From positions 1 through 36,900 of IMG/VR virus record IMGVR_UViG_3300044612_000246: 36,900 nt of DNA; one strand, 5' to 3'. The notes under the pieces were generated by a model. It was given only the letters and a program-made list of their open reading frames with translations, was not told the DNA's origin and did no database searches. The stretch is from a virus. Within the stretch, counting starts at the first letter, position 1, and each line of letters begins with the position of its first letter. The translations under genes were made by a program, and so were the position numbers. Shown piece by piece: positions 32,317-36,900 of the stretch.

Positions 32317-32526
32317 ATGAAAAAGCAACCACCGGAAACTATCGCCCTGCTCCACGCCGTGGACATACTGGGCGGACAAACGGCCACCGCAAAGAGGCTT
32401 GGCGTAAGCCAGCAGGCGGTGCAGTATTGGATCAGACGTGGCAGGGTGCCTGCCCTGAAGGCTATTCCGCTCGAAGCCGCAAGCGGAGTCTCTAGGAATA
32501 AACTGCGGCCGGACTTGTACCCATGA
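32317..32526 (+). CDS. Cro/YdaS-like helix-turn-helix regulator
   Basis: The 69-aa protein has a helix-turn-helix at about residues 20-42 (GQTATAKRLGVSQQAVQYWI) followed by RRGRVPALKA and an ending NKLRPDLYP, the standard pattern of YdaS/Cro-type phage repressors. It sits at the head of the rightward operon, divergent from the leftward early operon, with two matching palindromes between. With no integrase present it more likely times early expression than maintains lysogeny. Confidence 0.88.
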   Translation: MKKQPPETIALLHAVDILGGQTATAKRLGVSQQAVQYWIRRGRVPALKAIPLEAASGVSRNKLRPDLYP

Positions 32527-34574
32527 AACCAGAACTGACCGCGATCGTGCCGGTCGAGAAGATCCTCGATCTGGCCAAGAAATACCCCGTATTCCCATGC
32601 AGGAGGAACGATGAAAAAGACGCAGAAGGGCGAACGCTCAAAGCCAAAAGCCCACTTACCAAAAACGGATTCAAAGACGCCACGCAAGACGAAGCCCAGA
32701 TTCGTCGATTCTGGGCCAGTCACCCTGACGCACTCGTTGGGGTTCCAACCGGCAGCCGCACCAGTCTCGCCGTCATCGACTTCGATACTCGGTCGGCTGA
32801 CGCAATGGCTCAAGAGTGGCTGGCAGAGAATCAAGCCGCTCTAACTGGTACGCGAGTCCACCAGACCGGCGGCGGTAGCGGCGGCCGGCACTACATCTTC
32901 AGCCTGCCGCACGGTGTCAAGATCCGCGGCGGCGTGTCCGTCACGCTCGGTAAGGTTAAGCGGCAAGGCCTGGACATCCGCGCCGAGGGCGGATACATCA
33001 TCTGGTGGCCGCTGCACTACGGCCAAGGCGGGCCGCTGAATGACATCCGCTCGCTACCCGCGGGGTTGATCGACGAGCGGCGCATGGATCTCGAGCTGCC
33101 GGCAGAGGTGGCGGCCAAAATGCCAGCGAAGCCCGGCACCAGTCAGGACTTCCAGCGAGAGCTGCCGCGCATTACTGAGGCGCTGGCCTACATCGACCCT
33201 AGCCCGTACGACGCGTGGCTCATGGTCGGCATGGCGCTGCACCATGCCAGCGGCGGCGCTGACGATGGCCTTGAGCTGTGGGATGCGTGGGCGAGCGGCG
33301 GCATCACCGGCAGCCTGCCGGATAATTACGCCGGGCGCGCCGATATCGAGTACCGCTGGCAGAGCTTCCATCTGGATCGCGGCAAGGGCGTGACGCTCGG
33401 CAGTCTGTTCAATGCGGCCAAGGGCGGCGGTTGGGTGTCGGTGCCAGAGGCGGTGCGCTTAGGGCCGCCGAAGCGCGAGGAACCGCAGGTGTCCTACGAC
33501 GATGTGCCCGAGGCGCAAGGCATGATGCGGGTGTTAGAGCCTGAAGTACCTGCGCTAAACGTAACAAACGAAACAGCGTCGCCCGTTCGACGCCGTCTCA
33601 CGCTGAGGCCCATCGGCGAGATCGTGAGCGAGCGGCGCGAGGCGACGTGGTTGATCCATAACGTCATCGAGGCCAATGTGCTGGCCGTGCTTGCAGGGCC
33701 GCGCGCCAGCTTTAAGTCGTTCATCGCACTCGACTGGGCCATGAAGATCGCCTGCGCAGGGAACGCGGTGGTGGTGCTGTCTGGCGAAGGCGCTGGCCTA
33801 GGCCGTCGCGCCGAGGCGTGGATGCAGCAGCACGGCCAAGGCCAAGAGCTGGAGGATCTGCAACTGCTGGCGCTTGAGTCGGTGGCCAACCTGAACGCTG
33901 AGGAGGAGATGGCAGGGCTTCAACAGGCCATTGAGGAGGCCGGCATTCGCCCGGCGCTGGTGATCGTCGATACCTTCAGCAAGTTCTCGGCAGGGCTTGA
34001 TGAGAACAGCAACCAAGAGGTGGCCGAGTATCTCTCCAAGCTCACGGTCGGTATCCGCGAGCGGTACTGCTCCACGGTGCTGCTGGTGGCGCACAGCGGC
34101 CACGGCGATGCCAAGCGGCCGAGAGGCGCCAGCGCGCTCATGGCCAACCCGGATGCCGAGTACATCGTCGAGCGGCCGGATGCGCAGGCGATGGTGGTGA
34201 CGGTCACCCGCGAGCGGTTCAAGGATACGGCCAGTATGCAGCCGCTTGCCTTCGAGGCGGTCGAGGTTGACCTTGGCCGGGTGGACAAGTACGGCGAGGC
34301 GGTCAAGTCGCTGGTGATGCGGGAGACGAATGCTCCGACCAAGGCGGCCGCGGTTCACTCGCCCCAAGGCAAGGCGCAGCGGACGATCCTGTTTGCGCTC
34401 AGGGAGCGCCAGAAGAAGTCCGAGACGCCGCTCGTTTGGACGGTCGAGGAGATCCGCCAGATCGGTCGCGAGTGTGGGGTGCCGCGGCAGTCTGTCCACG
34501 ATGCGGTCGAAAAGTTGATGCTGTCACCCTTCCTGAGGGCCACTGTAGGTGGCTCTATGCTGGGTGAACCGTGA
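32523..34574 (+). CDS. Primase-polymerase / RepA-like helicase
   Basis: The 683-aa protein has an N-terminal bifunctional primase-polymerase domain with D86-x-D88 (AVIDFDT), the GGRHYIF histidine motif and EGGYIIWWP. A PriCT-like helical domain follows (about 215-290). A RecA-fold ATPase has a Walker A-like AGPRASFKSF near residue 390 and Walker B LVIVDTFSKF near 480. The C-terminus looks like a winged helix. It would prime DNA and unwind it with host polymerase III, as no phage polymerase is present. The ATG overlaps the regulator stop. Confidence 0.92.
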   Translation: MKPELTAIVPVEKILDLAKKYPVFPCRRNDEKDAEGRTLKAKSPLTKNGFKDATQDEAQIRRFWASHPDALVGVPTGSRTSLAVIDFDTRSADAMAQEWLAENQAALTGTRVHQTGGGSGGRHYIFSLPHGVKIRGGVSVTLGKVKRQGLDIRAEGGYIIWWPLHYGQGGPLNDIRSLPAGLIDERRMDLELPAEVAAKMPAKPGTSQDFQRELPRITEALAYIDPSPYDAWLMVGMALHHASGGADDGLELWDAWASGGITGSLPDNYAGRADIEYRWQSFHLDRGKGVTLGSLFNAAKGGGWVSVPEAVRLGPPKREEPQVSYDDVPEAQGMMRVLEPEVPALNVTNETASPVRRRLTLRPIGEIVSERREATWLIHNVIEANVLAVLAGPRASFKSFIALDWAMKIACAGNAVVVLSGEGAGLGRRAEAWMQQHGQGQELEDLQLLALESVANLNAEEEMAGLQQAIEEAGIRPALVIVDTFSKFSAGLDENSNQEVAEYLSKLTVGIRERYCSTVLLVAHSGHGDAKRPRGASALMANPDAEYIVERPDAQAMVVTVTRERFKDTASMQPLAFEAVEVDLGRVDKYGEAVKSLVMRETNAPTKAAAVHSPQGKAQRTILFALRERQKKSETPLVWTVEEIRQIGRECGVPRQSVHDAVEKLMLSPFLRATVGGSMLGEP

Positions 34575-34686
34575 TGTCCGAAAATGTCCGAAAACGTCCG
34601 AACCGGACATTTTCGGCGGGTCATTTATGTCCGAAAATGTCCGAGAGTCCTTTAGGACTCGGACATTCGGACATGACCTTCGGACA
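34574..34686. repeat. Iteron-like inverted array of TGTCCGA (candidate origin)
   Basis: Nine copies of the 7-mer TGTCCGA (seven perfect) occur within 112 bp. Plus-orientation copies start at 34575, 34585, 34595 (C first), 34628 and 34638; minus-orientation copies start at 34603 (one mismatch), 34659, 34667 and 34680. The first three are spaced exactly 10 bp. Two strong hairpins arise from the inversions: 34588-34600 with 34604-34616 (12 of 13 pairs, 3-nt loop), and 34638-34650 with 34655-34665 (11 pairs, 2-nt bulge, TTTA loop). Position right after the primase-helicase gene suits a replication origin. Confidence 0.75.
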
Positions 34687-34708
34687 GAGAGACAGACATG
34701 AGGTTGGT

Positions 34709-34912
34709 ATGAAGTACAAGACGGACAAAGGGCAGGGTGTTGCTTTGGTGCAACATGTTGCAGATACGCCAATGGCCAAGCGAATGGTCGAGGGAATGGG
34801 CGAGGAGGGGTTGGCGCTGATGCGTACCTTCCAGCAGCACTTCGGTGCGAAGCTCGTCCACTACCAAGACGAGGCTGGTGCGGTTGGTAAGCGGCCGGGG
34901 TGGGCGGAATGA
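34709..34912 (+). CDS. Small early protein (67 aa)
   Basis: ATG 34709 behind GAGGT is preferred. The frame stays open upstream to 34571, but that part would just translate the iteron array. The sequence is helical (KRMVEGMGEEGLALMRTFQQ) with a basic start. No family is recognised. Its place beside the candidate origin allows an accessory replication role. Confidence 0.65.
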   Translation: MKYKTDKGQGVALVQHVADTPMAKRMVEGMGEEGLALMRTFQQHFGAKLVHYQDEAGAVGKRPGWAE

Positions 34913-35175
34913 AACAGGACGCCATGAAGTTGCTCGGGCCGCTTGAGTGGGAGGACTCCGAGTTCTGGGGTAAGACGTCCAAGTGCCGCCGATTCTCCAT
35001 CCGCACCCAGACGATCAACGGCAAGACCGGTCACACGGTCTGGAGGCGGGGTCGAGATGGGGCGGTCATACCGATCGGCCTAGGTACGTTCGACACCTTC
35101 GAGGAGGCCGTAGCGGCTGCCGAAGAGGCTAAGTACGACACGCCGAAACGACGACGGGAGCAATTCGAGTGGTAG
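34909..35175 (+). CDS. Small early protein (88 aa), AP2/Arc-like strand-rich
   Basis: ATG 34909 overlaps the previous stop (ATGA); GTG 34900 is an alternative. The segment RRFSIRTQTINGKTGHTVW, then IPIGLGTFDTFEEAVAAAEE resembles a three-stranded sheet plus helix as in AP2-type DNA-binding modules (the GTF-x-T-x-EEA ending is typical). Confidence in that fold is moderate. Confidence 0.65.
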   Translation: MKQDAMKLLGPLEWEDSEFWGKTSKCRRFSIRTQTINGKTGHTVWRRGRDGAVIPIGLGTFDTFEEAVAAAEEAKYDTPKRRREQFEW

Positions 35176-35537
35176 GCCGAAAGAATTGTCCGATCTGCGG
35201 GGTCGAGAACACGGGCGGTCAGCCGCATCGCTGGCACAAGGAAGCGCACCGAAAGAAGGGGCACTCGGTCGCTGACATCACCGAGATGGTGGCCAAGACC
35301 AGCGAGTTCCGTAAGACGGTCGAGCTGATCTGTCATGCGGTGGATCTGGCAAGGCAGCCTGATGGTTGGCGGTCTAACCCTAAACGGACTGCGTACCATC
35401 AGGCCTACTATTGGCGAAACGTAGAGAAGCGCCGGGTTCAACGAAAGGTGAGTAAATCTCTGCGTCGCAGGGTGCGGCCCTTGATTGCTGATCTATGCCG
35501 TGCTGTAGACTTGGCCAGAATATCCGCGAGGTGGTGA
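35169..35537 (+). CDS. Zinc-finger-like early protein with internal duplication
   Basis: The 122-aa protein starts at GTG 35169, overlapping the previous stop by 7 bp. A C7-P-I-C10 knuckle is followed by clustered histidines (20, 23, 27, 32), suggesting a Cys2His2-type zinc site. The rest is basic and contains two related helices: VELICHAVDLARQPDGW and IADLCRAVDLARISARW. It probably binds nucleic acid. No family is assigned. Confidence 0.7.
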   Translation: MVGRKNCPICGVENTGGQPHRWHKEAHRKKGHSVADITEMVAKTSEFRKTVELICHAVDLARQPDGWRSNPKRTAYHQAYYWRNVEKRRVQRKVSKSLRRRVRPLIADLCRAVDLARISARW

Positions 35538-35538
35538 G

Positions 35539-35862
35539 ATGGGAGCAAGACAAAGACAACGTGGCGCCGAGACTGAGCGCGAGGTCTGCAAGGTCATATC
35601 CGAGTCAACAGGATGGCAGACTTCCAGAATCTTAGGTCAGGCTCGAGATGGTGGCGCAGATGTGCGGCTGGCTCAGTTTCTGATCGAGGTTAAGCGCCGC
35701 AAGTCTATCGCGGTCTACGAGTGGCTCGAGCAGTGCCAAAGGGCTTGCAAGCCAACTGACAAGCCGGTGGTGATCGCAAGAGGTGATCACAAGGGATTCG
35801 TCGTCATCCAGCCGCTGGAAGATTGGCTCGAGATGGCCAAACGTGAGTTACCCGAAAGATGA
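35539..35862 (+). CDS. Hjc-like PD-(D/E)XK resolvase/endonuclease
   Basis: The 107-aa protein has GAETEREVCKVI, then Asp41 in RDGGADVRL and Glu50-Val-Lys52 in FLIEVKRRK, the catalytic D...ExK set of the Holliday junction resolvase-like PD-(D/E)XK fold. At this size it is likely a homodimeric junction or branch endonuclease that clears DNA before packaging. It sits two genes before the small terminase. Confidence 0.8.
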   Translation: MGARQRQRGAETEREVCKVISESTGWQTSRILGQARDGGADVRLAQFLIEVKRRKSIAVYEWLEQCQRACKPTDKPVVIARGDHKGFVVIQPLEDWLEMAKRELPER

Positions 35863-36158
35863 AGTGCGCAAAGTGTGGGAAGGCGACCGAGGTTGTGAAG
35901 GTCTATCAGTTCCCAACAGAGGCGAGACGAAGGCGAGAGTGCCTGACCTGCGGGTTTAGATTCACAACGGCTGAGAGAGTCTGGCGTAAGGTTTATGCCG
36001 ACGAGATCCGAGCGGCCAAAGAGAAACCGGCAAAGAAGGTCAAGCCTGAGCCAATACCGAGGCGAAGAGCCTGGTCTAATTTCGACGTGGTGTCGGCTGA
36101 CGATTACCAGATGGATTGGGAAGACGTCAGCACCTATGTGCATGTGAGGGATGATTGA
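35859..36158 (+). CDS. NrdR-type zinc ribbon protein lacking the ATP-cone
   Basis: The 99-aa protein has C3/C6 (MKCAKCGK) and C28/C31 in RRRRECLTCGFRFTTAERV, an almost exact NrdR zinc-ribbon signature. NrdR represses ribonucleotide reductase genes through this ribbon. The ATP-cone that follows in NrdR is replaced here by a basic KEKPAKKVKPEP linker and an acidic C-terminus. It may bind host NrdR boxes without nucleotide control, or serve in phage transcription. Confidence 0.75.
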   Translation: MKCAKCGKATEVVKVYQFPTEARRRRECLTCGFRFTTAERVWRKVYADEIRAAKEKPAKKVKPEPIPRRRAWSNFDVVSADDYQMDWEDVSTYVHVRDD

Positions 36159-36700
36159 TGGCAGGTTCTCCGATCAAGAAGGAACGACGAGAGCGAGCAA
36201 TCGCATTGATGGCGAAGGATACCTTCATGCCTGAGCTGTGCGAGTACATCAGCAACGGTGGCAGTCTGGTTCAGTTTGCACTGACTGCTCAGATACCTTA
36301 TGGCCGGATGCATCAGTTCCTGATGGCCGATGAAGAACGCAAGCAGCAGATCGAGATTGCCAAGCGTGCTCGAGCGATGTGGCATGTCGATCGCATTGAG
36401 CGGCTGGCTGACTCAGTGGAGCAGGAGCAGATCGATCCTCATGCCGCGAAGGTGGCAAGCGATATCAGGCGCTGGGTTGCGTCCAGACTGGACATGCAAC
36501 AGTGGGGCGACAAGGTGCAGCAGAAGATCGAGATCACCGACACGACGCAGCTTCACCTCGAGGCAGTGCGCAACTTGATGAAGACGGTCAACGTCGTCCA
36601 GTCCGAAAAGCTGACTCAAGACACAGCGACGCGCAGCGAAACGGACGCGCGCGACACATCAGAAGCGAATGAGAATGAGAATCATTCGCATTTAGACTGA
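36158..36700 (+). CDS. terS: Terminase small subunit (Sf6-like)
   Basis: ATG 36158 overlaps the previous stop (TGATG), giving 180 aa. The N-terminal helix-turn-helix (ELCEYISNGGSLVQFALTA then GRMHQFLMADEERK), the central coiled region and RRWVASRLDMQQWGDK follow the Sf6-type small terminase pattern. It recognises the packaging site and feeds TerL. Across the junction terL follows after about 290 bp. Its last codons (NENENHSHLD) coincide with the Fur-like palindrome. Confidence 0.88.
   Translation: MAGSPIKKERRERAIALMAKDTFMPELCEYISNGGSLVQFALTAQIPYGRMHQFLMADEERKQQIEIAKRARAMWHVDRIERLADSVEQEQIDPHAAKVASDIRRWVASRLDMQQWGDKVQQKIEITDTTQLHLEAVRNLMKTVNVVQSEKLTQDTATRSETDARDTSEANENENHSHLD
36665..36693. 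promoter_or_regulatory. Fur-box-like palindrome, site 2, with 8-bp stem
   Basis: Bases 36671-36689 match the E. coli Fur consensus GATAATGATAATCATTATC at 15 of 19 positions. Bases 36673-36693 match the site at 98-118 at 18 of 21. GCGAATGA (36665-36672) and TCATTCGC (36682-36689) also form a perfect 8-bp stem. The site lies in the last codons of terS, so it could be an operator, a transcript hairpin or a packaging-site element. Confidence 0.5.
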
Positions 36701-36773
36701 GGTTTTATGCACGCTCATGCGCATAATCGACTGCTCGGCGCGCAGCGCGAAACACAGCGCGCGCAAGTCATTG
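36701..36773. other. Start of terS-terL intergenic region
   Basis: No gene is seen. An imperfect inverted repeat (36705-36712 with 36719-36726, 7 of 8 pairs) lies just after terS but lacks a following T run. A GC-rich segment of GCGC repeats follows, leading into the DnaA-box region of the junction repeat. Confidence 0.45.
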
Positions 36774-36900
36774 ATTATCAACGGGTTCTGATCGGAGTTC
36801 GTATAATACCCATTATGTTAAATGGTGGATAACCTGTGGATAACACCGATCCTCCTGTTGATAACCGCGTAAATGAGAACGATTCGCATTTACCCCCCCC
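36774..36900. repeat. Terminal direct repeat, right copy
   Basis: Exact second copy of bases 1-127. On the circle the DnaA boxes, TATAAT and palindrome it contains lie about 75-190 bp downstream of the small terminase stop codon and upstream of the large terminase. It should be counted once. Confidence 0.95.
36871..36891. promoter_or_regulatory. Fur-box-like palindrome, junction copy of site 1
   Basis: Same site as 98-118, seen again because of the terminal overlap. Measured from here, sites 1 and 2 are 198 bp apart on the circle. Confidence 0.45.

Noticed and set aside
32317-32526. Lysogeny repressor of a temperate phage
   Set aside because: No integrase, excisionase or second (CI-like) repressor is seen in the complete genome, so lysogeny is not supported.
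34574-34686. CRISPR-like array
   Set aside because: Units are 7-10 bp, occur in both orientations and have no spacers of even length; there are no cas genes.
34574-34708. Extended N-terminus of the 67-aa protein (MSENVRKRP...) read through the repeat array
   Set aside because: It only translates the inverted TGTCCGA units. The ATG at 34709 has its own GAGGT, and repeats in both orientations are better explained as a DNA-level feature.

Overview
The window is one complete genome of a tailed double-stranded DNA phage (podovirus-like Caudoviricetes). Bases 1-127 recur exactly at 36774-36900, so this is a circular or circularly permuted genome of about 36,773 bp with the junction written twice. 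GC content is high (near 60% by eye, with AT-richer islands in the fibre genes and around 8.2-9.8 kb). Canonical DnaA boxes, Fur-box-like palindromes and sigma70-like promoters suggest a proteobacterial host; the species cannot be named from the sequence. I see no integrase, RNA polymerase, family A DNA polymerase or tRNA gene.

Layout. (1) 0.2-3.8 kb: large terminase, then a surface or sugar cassette (SAM methyltransferase, GT25-like glycosyltransferase, Pro/Lys-rich peptide, beta-propeller glycosidase-like protein). (2) 3.8-14.2 kb: head module with portal, Gly/Tyr/Met-rich low-complexity protein, a GNAT-like GRPGW protein, small basic proteins, a 542-aa protein with possible HhH-glycosylase likeness, scaffold, major capsid protein followed by a 14-bp hairpin, a second glycosyltransferase, and the head-tail adaptor. 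(3) 14.2-19.3 kb: fibre and adhesin genes, including a protein built from exact 20-aa and then 10-aa repeats and a polyglycine protein. (4) 19.3-26.5 kb: tail/DNA-stabilisation protein, a second GRPGW paralogue, a coiled-coil protein ending in an S74 chaperone domain, and three probable internal or ejection proteins. (5) 26.5-28.6 kb: lysis (small one-TM protein, 3TM holin, GH24 endolysin), an HExxH protein and a metallophosphoesterase. (6) 32.2-28.5 kb, minus strand: early operon with SSB-like protein, RecB/Cas4-like nuclease, DUF3310 protein and several micro-proteins. (7) 32.3-36.7 kb, plus strand: Cro/YdaS-like regulator, primase-polymerase/helicase, an iteron-like array, small early proteins, a Hjc-like nuclease, an NrdR-type zinc ribbon and small terminase.

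How it works together. A divergent control region at 32.18-32.32 kb, with two TACAA-N7-TTGTG sites each overlapping a candidate promoter, probably lets the Cro-like regulator control both early operons. Replication appears to rest on a prim-pol/helicase plus the host replisome; the dense inverted TGTCCGA array just after that gene is the best origin candidate. The terS-terL intergenic holds helically phased DnaA boxes and a perfect TATAAT, bracketed by two Fur-box-like palindromes. The Sf6-like TerS plus circular assembly fits headful packaging. Nearly all neighbouring genes overlap by 1-20 bp (ATGA, TAATG, GTGA), which supports the start choices given.
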